Below, piece after piece: positions 1 through 8,659 of a stretch of 27,068 nucleotides of DNA. Each line of letters starts with the position of its first letter. Position 1 is the stretch's first letter. Source of the DNA: Sneathiella sp. (GTDB lineage: Bacteria > Pseudomonadota > Alphaproteobacteria > Sneathiellales > Sneathiellaceae); the NCBI GenBank assembly GCA_002732675.1, contig NVRR01000024.1, forward strand, positions 1-27,068. The letters run 5' to 3'. The notes beneath the pieces are model-generated. The model saw only the letters and a list, made by a program, of their open reading frames with translations, had not been told where the DNA came from and searched no databases. Made by a program: the position numbers and the translations under genes.

Positions 1-1
1 C

Positions 2-811
2 GAGAAAATCGCGACGGCGCATCTGACGGAAGCCAGCCTCGATTTCTCCGTGAAAAGCCAGCCGGCCAAATGGGCGGAGAAGCTGGGTGCGGTGCTGCTT
101 CCAACAGGGTCCTTGCGGCGCAATTCCGGCGGCGATATTTCAGAACTCCCCGGCTTTGACGACGGGGAATGGTGGGTACAGGATGCCTCAGCGAGACTGC
201 CTGCCTTGCTCTTTGGCGATGTCAAGGGGAAGACAATCCTTGATAGTTGTGCGGCGCCTGGCGGCAAAACGGCGCAGCTTGCCAATGTCGGCGCACATGT
301 TATTGCCCTAGACCGGTCCAAAGCGCGGATGAAACGGTTGGAAGAAAACCTCACACGTCTCAATCTGTCGGCAAACCTGCAAATAGGGGACGCGGAAGAG
401 TTTGAAACGACCGAATCTCTCGACGGCATTCTCCTCGATGCGCCTTGCTCCAGCACTGGCACCCTCCGCCGTCATCCCGATGTGGCTTATCTGAAATCAC
501 AAGCGGACGTGGATAAACTGACCTTATTGCAAGCCCGCCTTCTGGATGCGGCGTCGAAGCAGCTCAGCGCCAATGGGATCCTTGTTTATAGCGTTTGTTC
601 GCTACAACCGGAGGAGGGTGAGCAACAAATTGCCGCGCTGTTGTCACGAGATCAAAGCCTGAAACGACAGCCTGTCCTGGCAGGAGAAATTGGTGGCGCC
701 CAGGAACTTATCAATGATGCGGGCGATATTCGCTGTCTGCCGTTTCATATGGGCGGTATCGATGGCTTCTTCGCCGCCCGCCTCGTCAAAATTTCTGGCG
801 GGGATGCTTGA
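2..811 (+). CDS. rsmB: 16S rRNA (cytosine-C5) methyltransferase RsmB, C-terminal part (5' end outside window)
   Basis: The reading frame is open to the left edge, so this is the C-terminal 269 or so residues of a protein that is usually about 430 long. The NusB-like RNA-binding N-terminus lies outside the window. A GTG at 50 is in frame but is internal, not the start. What remains is the SAM-dependent NOL1/NOP2/Sun catalytic domain. The SAM-binding motif ILDSCAAPGGKT is near 236-270. Motif IV DAPCSSTG has its cysteine at 446-448. Motif VI YSVCSLQPEE has the likely catalytic cysteine at 596-598. The family methylates C5 of a cytosine (967 in E. coli) in 16S rRNA, in the cytoplasm. The next gene, rpe, follows after 31 bases on the same strand, so co-transcription is likely. 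RsmB is favoured over other RNA m5C methyltransferases mainly by overall pattern and neighbourhood. Confidence 0.88.
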   Translation, partial: EKIATAHLTEASLDFSVKSQPAKWAEKLGAVLLPTGSLRRNSGGDISELPGFDDGEWWVQDASARLPALLFGDVKGKTILDSCAAPGGKTAQLANVGAHVIALDRSKARMKRLEENLTRLNLSANLQIGDAEEFETTESLDGILLDAPCSSTGTLRRHPDVAYLKSQADVDKLTLLQARLLDAASKQLSANGILVYSVCSLQPEEGEQQIAALLSRDQSLKRQPVLAGEIGGAQELINDAGDIRCLPFHMGGIDGFFAARLVKISGGDA

Positions 812-818
812 GCCCGCC
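797..818 (+). other. GC-rich stem-loop at the rsmB stop codon
   Basis: The arms GGCGGG (797-802) and CCCGCC (813-818) are perfect complements around a 10-base loop that contains the rsmB stop codon (809-811). No T-tract follows on either side, so it is not a standard intrinsic terminator. It could stabilise or help process mRNA between rsmB and rpe, or be chance in GC-rich sequence. Confidence 0.35.
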
Positions 819-842
819 CAGCCGAAATGCTAAAGGAAAGCT

Positions 843-1508
843 ATGCAAAAACCGGTCAGAATAGCCCCGTCCATCCTCGCCGCTGATTTCTCCCGTTTGG
901 GAGAGGAAGTTGCGGCAATCTCCGAAGCGGGCGCCGATTTTATCCATGTCGATATCATGGATGGTCATTTCGTGCCGAATATCAGCTTCGGACCCGCCGT
1001 CACCAAGGCCGTCCGCGGATGCACAAACAAACCCTTTGACTGTCATCTGATGATTTCCCCTGTTGACCCTTATATTGCCGACTTTGTCGATGCCGGTGCC
1101 GATATCATCACCCTGCATCAGGAAGCAGGCGCGCATCTTCACCGCAGTCTGCAGCTGGTCAAGTCCCACGGGATCAAGGCGGGTGTTTCCCTCAACCCCG
1201 CGACCCCTGCCTCAACCCTGGAAGGCATCATGGATGATGTTGACTTGATTCTGGTGATGAGCGTTAATCCGGGCTTTGGCGGACAGAAATTCATCCCATC
1301 CCAGCTTGATAAAATCCGTACCTTGCGCGCCATGATCGACGCGTCGGGCCGGGATATTGATCTGGAGGTTGACGGCGGGATCACCGCTGAAACTGCACCT
1401 TTGGCTATTGAGGCTGGCGCGGATATGCTGGTCGCTGGCAGTGCCGTTTTCAAAGGCGGGCCGACGCAATATGCCGCCAATATCAAAGCACTATTAGGTA
1501 CGGCATGA
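843..1508 (+). CDS. rpe: Ribulose-phosphate 3-epimerase
   Basis: This 221-residue protein has the normal length for the family. It interconverts D-ribulose 5-phosphate and D-xylulose 5-phosphate in the pentose phosphate pathway (and the Calvin cycle where present), in the cytoplasm. The TIM-barrel motifs are intact: APSILAADF at 8-16, the metal ligands H35 and D37 in [10 protein letters not shown]68 in CHLMI, the flexible loop [10 protein letters not shown] at 139-148, and D177 in EVDGGI. The ATG is preceded by AAAGGAAAGCT, a good ribosome binding site. The TGA stop overlaps the ATG of the heparinase-like gene (ATGA), which indicates translational coupling. The assignment is secure. Confidence 0.96.
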   Translation: MQKPVRIAPSILAADFSRLGEEVAAISEAGADFIHVDIMDGHFVPNISFGPAVTKAVRGCTNKPFDCHLMISPVDPYIADFVDAGADIITLHQEAGAHLHRSLQLVKSHGIKAGVSLNPATPASTLEGIMDDVDLILVMSVNPGFGGQKFIPSQLDKIRTLRAMIDASGRDIDLEVDGGITAETAPLAIEAGADMLVAGSAVFKGGPTQYAANIKALLGTA

Positions 1509-3157
1509 CCGAGACGGAATCAGAACCCGCTGAAGGAGGTCCGCCCTCGCGCCGCTCGGTTTATGATGTCATTTTTGCAAGTTCTGCTTATCAGGCAAGC
1601 CTTAAAACCCGAGTTCCAAAACGTCTTTCGCTGATACCAGTTGATGTCTTTCCCGGTGATGCAGACCGCGCCGATATCATCTTTCAAGGCAGCTACGAAT
1701 TTGCGGGACATGAACTGCAGCTATCAGATCAGGCGCCCTGGCTCGCGACAGATATGCCCATCGCCTGGCACAAGGAGCTGCATGAGTTTGGCTGGATACG
1801 GCATTTCACGGCAAATGGCAGTCAGGCAGCCGCCCGTTATGTCCGCACCCTCATCCTTTCCTGGATCGAACATTTCGATATTTATCGGCCCTATGTATGG
1901 GACGAAGACGTTCTCAGCCGTCGCCTGATCAACTGGCTTTGTCAAAGCGGCTTCTTGCTTGAAGATGGCGAAAGTGACTTCAATTACATTTTTTTGAAAT
2001 CACTCCGGCGTCAATATACCCATCTTGCCCGCATCGCCAAACGGACCTCAAAGGAACCGGATCGCGACGCACTCTGGCAGGCTCTGCTCTATGGGAATCT
2101 CTGTTTTTCGGATATGCAGAAATCGATGGGAAAGTCTATTGCAGGGCTCGAAGCCGAGATCAATCGTACGGTCATGGCGGATGGCTGCCACATCTCCCGA
2201 AATCCAGAGCGCCATTTGACATTGCTTGGCGACCTTGTCAGCGTTCGCAATACATTGATGACGGCGAACCAAGTCATTCCCATCGCCGTCAATAACGCCA
2301 TTGACCGGCTTGCCCCGGCTGTCCGGTTTTTTCAGCATGGTGACGGTCGGCTGTCATTGTTCAATGGTGGCGGCCAGATGAAGGAGGGCTATTGTGACAG
2401 CTTATTGTCTCTGTCCGATGCCACGGGACGTGCGCCGCATCGTTTCCCCAAAGGCGGATTTGAGAGGATAAAGGCGGGGCGTGCCCTGCTTATTCTCGAC
2501 TCAGGAGAGGGTGGGCGCAACAAGTCAGAGGTCCGACATTCGGGTTTGATGGGGTTTGAGTTCAGCTATGGACGGGAGCGGCTGATTGTCAATTGCGGTG
2601 GTGTCACGGATACAAAATCCAGTTGGGGAAAAGCCCTCGCGGCAACCGCCGCGCATTCAACCCTGTGCTTTGATAATATTAACGCGGTTTACCCGGAGAA
2701 AAACGCCACGGACAGCCCCGAAAATATCGCGGTCCGCAGTGAAGAAGACGGCAATATTTGGCTCGATCTGGAAAGCCATGGATACCTTAAATCGGTGGGT
2801 GTCGTGCATCGTCGGCGGTTATATCTGGATGCGACGGGGCGCGCACTTCGGGGCGAAGATCAAATCATTCCCATGCGCCCGCTGGTTGCCGACAAGTCGG
2901 TTTTTACCCTGCGCTTTCATCTTCATCCCGACCTCAGCATTTCGCAAAGCGCTGGCGGCAAGAATATCCTTATCCGGACACCCGGCGGCGTTGGCTGGAA
3001 GTTCCTGACCGGTGCCGCGCGGCTCGGTCTTGAAGAAAGCGTTTATTGTAGTTACCCCGGAGAACGACGGCATAACCAGCAAATCGTCATCACTGGTCAT
3101 GTACCGGACCAAAACCCTGTTCTAATCAAATGGGCCCTCACACGTCTGTCCGACTAA
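1505..3157 (+). CDS. Heparinase II/III family protein (alginate lyase-like fold)
   Basis: This 550-residue protein resembles the heparinase II/III-like proteins encoded beside rsmB, rpe and purH in many alphaproteobacteria. The N-terminal half, about 40-330, carries the helical-domain motif [14 protein letters not shown] near 92-105 and [13 protein letters not shown] near 226-238. The C-terminal half is the beta-rich domain that includes [12 protein letters not shown] near 385. The family holds polysaccharide lyases acting on uronic-acid-containing glycans, but members of this housekeeping neighbourhood have no established substrate that I know of. No Sec signal peptide is visible, which is unusual for a lyase of external polysaccharide and may mean cytoplasmic action or another export route. 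It overlaps rpe by 4 nt and ends 9 bases from the convergent dehydrogenase gene. Confidence 0.82.
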   Translation: MTETESEPAEGGPPSRRSVYDVIFASSAYQASLKTRVPKRLSLIPVDVFPGDADRADIIFQGSYEFAGHELQLSDQAPWLATDMPIAWHKELHEFGWIRHFTANGSQAAARYVRTLILSWIEHFDIYRPYVWDEDVLSRRLINWLCQSGFLLEDGESDFNYIFLKSLRRQYTHLARIAKRTSKEPDRDALWQALLYGNLCFSDMQKSMGKSIAGLEAEINRTVMADGCHISRNPERHLTLLGDLVSVRNTLMTANQVIPIAVNNAIDRLAPAVRFFQHGDGRLSLFNGGGQMKEGYCDSLLSLSDATGRAPHRFPKGGFERIKAGRALLILDSGEGGRNKSEVRHSGLMGFEFSYGRERLIVNCGGVTDTKSSWGKALAATAAHSTLCFDNINAVYPEKNATDSPENIAVRSEEDGNIWLDLESHGYLKSVGVVHRRRLYLDATGRALRGEDQIIPMRPLVADKSVFTLRFHLHPDLSISQSAGGKNILIRTPGGVGWKFLTGAARLGLEESVYCSYPGERRHNQQIVITGHVPDQNPVLIKWALTRLSD

Positions 3158-3166
3158 CGCATCCTC

Positions 3167-4477
3167 TTAAAGCAGCCAGCGCTTGATCCCGGATGAGAAT
3201 TCCGTCCCCCGCCAAATGCCTTTGACGTCCGCCACAAGGCCTGTGTCAGTCATCATTCCCTCAATCGCCGCTGGCGAAAGGTCCTGATAAACAGAATGAG
3301 CGACGGCGCCAACAATGGCATCATAACCGCCCAAATCCGACAGACTCTCGATCAGATCGATATTCAGAAACTTTTGCGCTTCGTCTTTGTTCGCAAGTGG
3401 ATCATGAACATCAACCTCATGACCAAGCTCCCGCAAGCGCGTAATAATATCGACAACCCTGGTATTTCTTAAATCCGGGACATTTTCCTTAAACGTCAGA
3501 CCAAGGATTAGAATCTTGCATTTCCCCTCCAGATTGGCTTCGATACTATCGGCAATGAATGTCCCCATAGAATCGTTGATGCGGCGACCGGTCAGAATGA
3601 GATCGGCGAAATACCCAACCTCGCTAGCACGATGGGCCAGGTAAAAGGGATCGATGCCAATGCAATGACCGCCCACCAGTCCCGGCGTGAAGTTGAGGAA
3701 GTTCCATTTGGTGCCCGCTGTTTCCAGAACATCATAAGCAGAGACGCCCAATTTCTGAAAAATCATCGTCGCCTCATTGACGAAAGCTATATTGATGTCC
3801 CGCTGGGCGTTTTCAATCACCTTGGCCGCCTCGGCCGTTTTGATATTACGTGCCCGATGGATACCGCCGGACGTTGCCGCGCCATAAATATCGGCAAGGA
3901 TATCGGTTATTTCATCCGTTTGCCCTGCAACTACCTTGATAATTTTATCGACCGTATGGACTTTATCTCCGGGATTGATGCGCTCCGGCGAATATCCGAG
4001 GTAAAACCCCTCACCGGAGACCTTGCCGGATGCTTCTTCCAATATCGGCCCGCACACGTCTTCTGTTACGCCGGGATACACCGTGCTTTCAACAACGACA
4101 ATGGCCCCGTCTTTCATGATTGAGCCGATAGAGGCGCTGGCGGTCTTCAAAGGCCGCAAATCAGGCGCGCTGTCATCATCAACCGGCGTCGGCACCGTGA
4201 TAATATGAATATCCGCATCCCTCGTGTCGGCAATGTCTTTGGTAAAGCGCACGCTGCTGGCCCGCAGCATCGGCGCGTCAATTTCAAAGGTGCGATCGAC
4301 GCCCTGACGCAGTTCATCGATACGTTCGCTATTCAGATCATAGCCGATAACATCGAAACCTCTTGCCAGGGCAATTGCTAGCGGTAGACCCACATATCCA
4401 AGACCCACAACAGAAATTTTCGTCTTGCTGCTCACCTCGCCATGTTCTTGCAAAGCCGCCGGGATTGATTTCGCCAT
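3167..4477 (-). CDS. tviB: Nucleotide-sugar dehydrogenase, TviB/WbpO-like (UDP-N-acetylhexosamine 6-dehydrogenase type)
   Basis: The protein oxidises C6 of a UDP-sugar to the uronic acid with two NAD+, supplying an acidic sugar for surface polysaccharide. The frame extends to 4633, but the start at 4477 is preferred. It gives 436 residues, close to the family length of about 425, it follows AGAGGCGG at suitable spacing, and it avoids overlap with purH. The Rossmann motif VVGLGYVGLP lies at 23-32. VPTPVDDDSAPDL, ESTVYPGVTEDVC and GYSPERINPGDK follow. The central-domain Lys in KVIENAQRDIN is near 219, and the catalytic cysteine is C272 in GGHCIGIDPFYL. The sequence resembles TviB and WbpO, which act on UDP-GlcNAc or UDP-GalNAc, more than UDP-glucose dehydrogenase. 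The exact substrate is inferred. It lies on the opposite strand inside a housekeeping block and is probably tied to the polysaccharide genes at the right end. Confidence 0.88.
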   Translation of the reverse strand: MAKSIPAALQEHGEVSSKTKISVVGLGYVGLPLAIALARGFDVIGYDLNSERIDELRQGVDRTFEIDAPMLRASSVRFTKDIADTRDADIHIITVPTPVDDDSAPDLRPLKTASASIGSIMKDGAIVVVESTVYPGVTEDVCGPILEEASGKVSGEGFYLGYSPERINPGDKVHTVDKIIKVVAGQTDEITDILADIYGAATSGGIHRARNIKTAEAAKVIENAQRDINIAFVNEATMIFQKLGVSAYDVLETAGTKWNFLNFTPGLVGGHCIGIDPFYLAHRASEVGYFADLILTGRRINDSMGTFIADSIEANLEGKCKILILGLTFKENVPDLRNTRVVDIITRLRELGHEVDVHDPLANKDEAQKFLNIDLIESLSDLGGYDAIVGAVAHSVYQDLSPAAIEGMMTDTGLVADVKGIWRGTEFSSGIKRWLL

Positions 4478-4632
4478 AGATACACCGCCTCTTTCAGAAA
4501 TCGCAGTTTGTTGGTAACGCTGCGCCATATGTTTGTCCAAGTTTTTTTTCAAAAGCCGGTTCCGCAAATTCACGCCGCATGCTATAGCGCGCCCATGGAG
4601 CCTACCCAACTTTTCAAAGGATAACTTCGTCA
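4478..4632. promoter_or_regulatory. Divergent promoter region between the sugar dehydrogenase and purH
   Basis: These 155 bases separate two divergent starts. For purH, TGCTATAGC at 4580-4588 resembles an extended -10 box, but no good -35 element lies 17 bases upstream. For the dehydrogenase, TTGAAA on the minus strand (within the T8 run near 4541-4553) is a possible -35, with only a weak -10. No riboswitch-like structure is obvious. Calls are by eye only. Confidence 0.35.
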
Positions 4633-6231
4633 ATGTCCCGCACCGATTTGCAGTCTGTCACCCGTGCCCTTATTTCCGTTTCCGATAAATCCGGACTTGT
4701 CGAACTTGGGACCGCGTTACGCCGCCAGAATGTGGAAATACTTTCCACGGGCGGTAGCGCCAAGATGTTGCAGGATGCCGGTATTGCGGTGACCGAGGTT
4801 GCCGATCATACGGGGTTTCCGGAAATGATGGACGGGCGGGTCAAAACCCTGCACCCGACGATCCATGGCGGTATTCTGGCGCTTCGCGATAACGACGATC
4901 ATGTGGCGGCAATGGCAGAGCATGGTATCGGCGCCATTGATCTCGTCATCGTCAATCTCTATCCGTTTGAGGAAACCGTCGCCAAAGGCGCGGATTTTCA
5001 TACCTGTATTGAGAATATTGACATCGGCGGCCCCGCCATGATCCGCTCGGCCGCAAAAAATTACGGATTTGTCACGGTGATTGTCGATACCAGTGACTAT
5101 GCAACAGTTATTGAGGAGCTTGAGGAAACCAGCGGCAAAACCAGCCTGGAACTCCGCAAGAAACTGGCGGCCAAGGCTTATGCCCGCACAGGCGCCTATG
5201 ATGCCGCCATTTCCAACTGGTATGCGGCTCAGCTGGGCGAAGAATTTCCCGACCGCCTTGTTCTGGCAGGCAGCCGCCAGCAAATCTTGCGATATGGCGA
5301 GAATCCCCATCAGTCTGCGGCTTTTTATGCCAACGGCGAAGAGCGGATCGGCGTCGCCTCGGCAACACAAATTCAGGGAAAAGAACTTTCCTATAACAAT
5401 TTCAACGACACCGATGCGGCCTATGAATTGGTTGCGGAGTTTGACCCCAAAATTACCGGGCCAGCCTGCGCCATTATCAAGCATGCCAACCCGTGCGGTG
5501 TTGCCAAGGGAGCAACCCTGGTGGATGCCTATAAATCGGCTTTTGCCTGCGATACCACATCTGCCTTTGGCGGTATTGTCGCGCTCAATCAGACCTTGGA
5601 CGCAGCAACTGCAGAGGAAATTGTCAAGATTTTCACCGAAGTGATTATCGCCCCGGACGCTGATGACGCCGCCAGAGAAATCATTGCGGCCAAGAAAAAC
5701 CTGCGCCTGCTGCTCACCCACGGCTTGCCGGATCCCGCGACCAGTGGCCGAATAGTCAAATCTATCGCGGGCGGATATCTTATTCAGGAACGCGACAATG
5801 CTTTGACGGCTAAGCCGGAGTTGCGGGTTGTCACAAAACGAGCACCAAGTGATCAGGAAATGGCTGATTTACGATTTGCCTTCATAGTCGCCAAGCATGT
5901 GAAATCAAACGCCATTATCTATGTCCGTGACGGTGCAACGGTTGGTGTTGGCGCGGGGCAGATGAGCCGGGTTGATTCGTCCAAAATTGCCGCGGCCAAA
6001 TCGCTGGAAGCCGCGCAGAATGTCGGGGAGACCATCGCCTGGGCAAAAGGTTCTGTTGTCGCCTCTGACGCATTCTTCCCCTTCGCCGACGGGTTGCTGG
6101 CCGCCGCAAAGGCAGGTGCCACCGCGGTTATCCAGCCCGGCGGGTCCATGCGGGACGATGAAGTGATTAAGGCCGCAGACGGCGCCGGGCTTGCCATGGT
6201 CTTCACAGGTATGCGACATTTCCGTCATTGA
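4633..6231 (+). CDS. purH: Bifunctional AICAR formyltransferase / IMP cyclohydrolase
   Basis: This 532-residue protein catalyses the last two steps of de novo purine synthesis: formylation of AICAR with 10-formyl-tetrahydrofolate, then ring closure to IMP. The N-terminal MGS-like cyclohydrolase domain (about 8-155) contains [17 protein letters not shown], the segment around [28 protein letters not shown] and [16 protein letters not shown]. The transformylase domain follows, with the catalytic K283-H284 pair in [17 protein letters not shown] near 216-223, and [12 protein letters not shown] near the C-terminus. The ATG at 4633 is preceded by AAAGGA at 10-base spacing. Length and motifs are complete, so the enzyme should be functional. 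The YbjQ-family gene follows after 21 bases on the same strand. Confidence 0.97.
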   Translation: MSRTDLQSVTRALISVSDKSGLVELGTALRRQNVEILSTGGSAKMLQDAGIAVTEVADHTGFPEMMDGRVKTLHPTIHGGILALRDNDDHVAAMAEHGIGAIDLVIVNLYPFEETVAKGADFHTCIENIDIGGPAMIRSAAKNYGFVTVIVDTSDYATVIEELEETSGKTSLELRKKLAAKAYARTGAYDAAISNWYAAQLGEEFPDRLVLAGSRQQILRYGENPHQSAAFYANGEERIGVASATQIQGKELSYNNFNDTDAAYELVAEFDPKITGPACAIIKHANPCGVAKGATLVDAYKSAFACDTTSAFGGIVALNQTLDAATAEEIVKIFTEVIIAPDADDAAREIIAAKKNLRLLLTHGLPDPATSGRIVKSIAGGYLIQERDNALTAKPELRVVTKRAPSDQEMADLRFAFIVAKHVKSNAIIYVRDGATVGVGAGQMSRVDSSKIAAAKSLEAAQNVGETIAWAKGSVVASDAFFPFADGLLAAAKAGATAVIQPGGSMRDDEVIKAADGAGLAMVFTGMRHFRH

Positions 6232-6252
6232 TATTAGTCAGGGAGACAGCAC

Positions 6253-6567
6253 ATGATCATCACGACAACCGGCGCAGTTGACGGAAAGCCCATCACGGCG
6301 TATCACGGCGTTGTCGCCGGTGAAGCGGTTATGGGGACAAATTTCGTCCGCGATTTCTTTGCCAGCATGTCCGATAAATTTGGCGGCCGTTCAAATGCCT
6401 ACCAGAAAGAAATCCGCAAAGCCCGTGGCTATGCCTTGGAAGATATCACGGAAGAAGCCGAAGAATTGGGCGCCAATGCCATTGTCGGCGTCAGCATGGA
6501 CGTCGAGGTTATCGGCGACAGTATGCTGATGGTTGTTGTTTCGGGGACGGCTGTTACGATTGGCTAG
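6253..6567 (+). CDS. YbjQ/UPF0145 family protein
   Basis: This 104-residue protein has full family length. The C-terminal half has the family pattern of a helix (residues about 58-74), then A-x-x-LGANAIVGVSMDVEVIG, then MLMVVVSGTAV at the end. The structural family forms pentamers and is sometimes described as a putative heavy-metal-binding domain, but a cellular function is not established. No signal peptide or membrane segment is seen. The ribosome binding site AGGGAGA lies 6 bases before the ATG. It sits 21 bases after purH and is probably the last gene of that transcript. It ends 21 bases from the convergent MFS gene, with no clear terminator between them. Confidence 0.85.
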   Translation: MIITTTGAVDGKPITAYHGVVAGEAVMGTNFVRDFFASMSDKFGGRSNAYQKEIRKARGYALEDITEEAEELGANAIVGVSMDVEVIGDSMLMVVVSGTAVTIG

Positions 6568-6588
6568 GGTCCTGATCCCAGATAGTCA

Positions 6589-7941
6589 TCAATGCTCCGG
6601 TTCGCGGACAAAGCTCATCAGCGCGGCGCCGATCATCAACAGGATAAAGATAACCAGCATTGCCGGGCGCTGCTGACCCGTTACTGACGTGACAATGCCG
6701 ATCAAAAGCGGTGCGAAAAAGGCCGTCGCCTTACCCGAAAGAGCGAACAGGCCAAAAAATTCGCCTATTTTTTCAGGGGGCGATAATCTGGCGATCAAAG
6801 TCCGGCTTGCGGCCTGCGCAGGCCCGAAAAAGAACCCCATGATAAAGCCGAAACCCATAAAGACCATTTCAGCCGGGCTGGCAAAAAGCGCTCCGCCCTC
6901 AACCGGCATGGCGGCTGGCAATCCGAACAAAACCTGTCCGTGACTGATAGACAGAACGCCAACAGAGGCAAAAGCAAGCCCCAGAACGGAAATGACGATG
7001 GTCGGCTTCGAGCCTATCTTGTCATCAAGCCAGCCTCCCAGAAAACAGCCTGCTATGGCAAAGACATTAATCAGGATGCCAAAAATGCCCAACTGCGTCG
7101 TCTCCCATCCGAACAGACCTGCCGCGTAAATTCCGGAAAATCCGATCAGGGCCAATATCCCGTCATTGTAAAACATCCGCGCGATCAGGAAAAAAACGAT
7201 ATTCTTGTAGTCCTTCAATGATCGCAATGTGCTCAACAGAGAATTTAGCCCTTGCCGCACGGCGACCTTTTTGGAAATGCCCGTGGATTTCGTATCCGGC
7301 GTAAAAATGAGCATAGGAATAATAAACACCAGAAACCAGATCGCCGACATCGGACCGGTAATACGGTCCGGCTCATAGGTGGCTTTATCCAGTCCGAAGA
7401 GAGGCTCCGCTGGCATCGAGAAGCCAAGGAGGACAATAAACAGAGCGATCAACCCGCCGATATAGCCCAGCCCCCAACCGAAGCCGCTGAGACGCCCCAT
7501 CTTTGATTGCGGCGTCAGGTTTGGCAGCATGGCATTGTTAAACACCAGGCTGAATTCGACACCGATGGTGCCAAGGACAATAGCTGCCAAAATCCAGAAG
7601 ATGCCGCTTTGCTGGCCTGGCACCGCCCACCAGAGAGAAAACGCCCCAATCGCACAGACGATGGCAAAGAACAGTATCCACGGCTTGCGACGCCCGCCGG
7701 CATCAGCGATAGAGCCGAATACCGGACTTAGAATGGCAACCAGAATGCCCGCGATTGCCTGTGTATATCCCCAATAAGCCTGACCCTGAACCGACGATGC
7801 CGCGACATGCGAGGTGAAATAGGGCGCAAATATAAATGTGATGACGACAGTGAAATAAGGCTGATTGGCCCAGTCAAACATCGCCCAGGAAAATTTACCG
7901 AGCTTACTTGCTTCCTGGACAGGTTCACTGTGATCCGCCAT
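6589..7941 (-). CDS. MFS transporter, UMF1 (Atg22-like) family
   Basis: This 450-residue inner-membrane protein has about 12 hydrophobic segments. The start FSWAMFDWANQPYFTVVITF is typical of the UMF1/Atg22 branch of the major facilitator superfamily. The loop after the second or third helix, GSIADAGGRRKPWI, matches the MFS motif A region, and the second half repeats it as LGGWLDDKIGSKPTI. Yeast Atg22 exports amino acids from the vacuole. Bacterial members are mostly uncharacterised, so the substrate is unknown. AGGGGGA precedes the ATG. The gene lies 88 bases downstream of the DJ-1/PfpI-family gene and on the same strand, which may put it in the glutamate dehydrogenase transcript; an amino acid or peptide substrate would fit that context but is speculation. 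Confidence 0.87.
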   Translation of the reverse strand: MADHSEPVQEASKLGKFSWAMFDWANQPYFTVVITFIFAPYFTSHVAASSVQGQAYWGYTQAIAGILVAILSPVFGSIADAGGRRKPWILFFAIVCAIGAFSLWWAVPGQQSGIFWILAAIVLGTIGVEFSLVFNNAMLPNLTPQSKMGRLSGFGWGLGYIGGLIALFIVLLGFSMPAEPLFGLDKATYEPDRITGPMSAIWFLVFIIPMLIFTPDTKSTGISKKVAVRQGLNSLLSTLRSLKDYKNIVFFLIARMFYNDGILALIGFSGIYAAGLFGWETTQLGIFGILINVFAIAGCFLGGWLDDKIGSKPTIVISVLGLAFASVGVLSISHGQVLFGLPAAMPVEGGALFASPAEMVFMGFGFIMGFFFGPAQAASRTLIARLSPPEKIGEFFGLFALSGKATAFFAPLLIGIVTSVTGQQRPAMLVIFILLMIGAALMSFVREPEH

Positions 7942-8029
7942 TTCATTCCCCCTATATCATACCTGCCCCACCAATGGGGTCAGGCTACGACAGAAGGCCG
8001 ATGAATACAAATGAGATCAGTCTCGGTTT

Positions 8030-8638
8030 TCAAACAAGATTGTGGATTTTAGCGAAGGGATCGCGGCTGGAATCCTCCTGCCACTCATACTCGGCCCACA
8101 CTGCTACTTTTCGTGCCCTTTCCAAGCCGCAATGTCGCGCGATAACGGCCAGTGCCATATCCATACCCGCCGAGACACCGGAGGAGGTAAAAAACTTCCC
8201 ATCCTCGACCCACCTGGCCTGCACCACCCAATCGACCTCGGATGATTGGGCGCGAACCCAGTCAAACGCCAACTTATTGGATGTCGCCTGCCTTCCATCC
8301 AGAACACCTATCTTGGCAAGCAATGCGCTACCTGTACAAACAGTCATAACCGTTTCGGCCTGCACCGCCGCAGCCGCAATCCAGGCGAGCAAGGCCGGGT
8401 TATCGACTTCCTGACGGGTTCCCAAGCCGCCTGGGATCAATATCAGATCATAATTGACCTGATCTGCAAGACACCTTTCCACCTTAACTGCAGGTCCTGC
8501 CTTACTGACGACATAGCCCTTCTTTTCCGCCACAATCTCTATATGGAAGGCGTCCGAAGGTATGCCAAAGAATTCCAGAGGTCCAAATAGGTCCAGCAAT
8601 TCAAAATTTGGAAAAACCAATGCTCCAATGCGCTTCAT
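8030..8638 (-). CDS. DJ-1/PfpI family protein, isonitrile hydratase-like
   Basis: This 202-residue single-domain protein has the class I glutamine amidotransferase-like fold. The N-terminus, ALVFPNFELLDLFGPLEFFG, carries D16 and E22. The conserved nucleophile-elbow cysteine is C101 in MTVCTGSALLA, followed by T102. SSGVSAGMDMALAVI follows near 150-164, where the GlxA/AraC-type relatives also have a conserved segment. The pattern matches isonitrile hydratase (InhA), whose catalytic cysteine lies at the same kind of Cys-Thr site. No AraC DNA-binding domain is attached, so it is not a GlxA-type regulator. The biological substrate is unknown. It lies 21 bases downstream of the glutamate dehydrogenase gene, so the two are probably co-transcribed. 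Confidence 0.83.
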   Translation of the reverse strand: MKRIGALVFPNFELLDLFGPLEFFGIPSDAFHIEIVAEKKGYVVSKAGPAVKVERCLADQVNYDLILIPGGLGTRQEVDNPALLAWIAAAAVQAETVMTVCTGSALLAKIGVLDGRQATSNKLAFDWVRAQSSEVDWVVQARWVEDGKFFTSSGVSAGMDMALAVIARHCGLERARKVAVWAEYEWQEDSSRDPFAKIHNLV

Positions 8639-8659
8639 TCTGTAACAATCCCCGGACGT

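Noticed and set aside
4478..4633. N-terminal extension of the sugar dehydrogenase to 488 residues with a start at 4633
   Set aside because: It would overlap the purH start, add 52 residues not typical of the family, and ignore the good ribosome binding site before the ATG at 4477.
4717..5721. 334-codon minus-strand frame opposite purH
   Set aside because: It is antisense to a complete, well-conserved gene, with no domain, promoter or ribosome binding site evidence.
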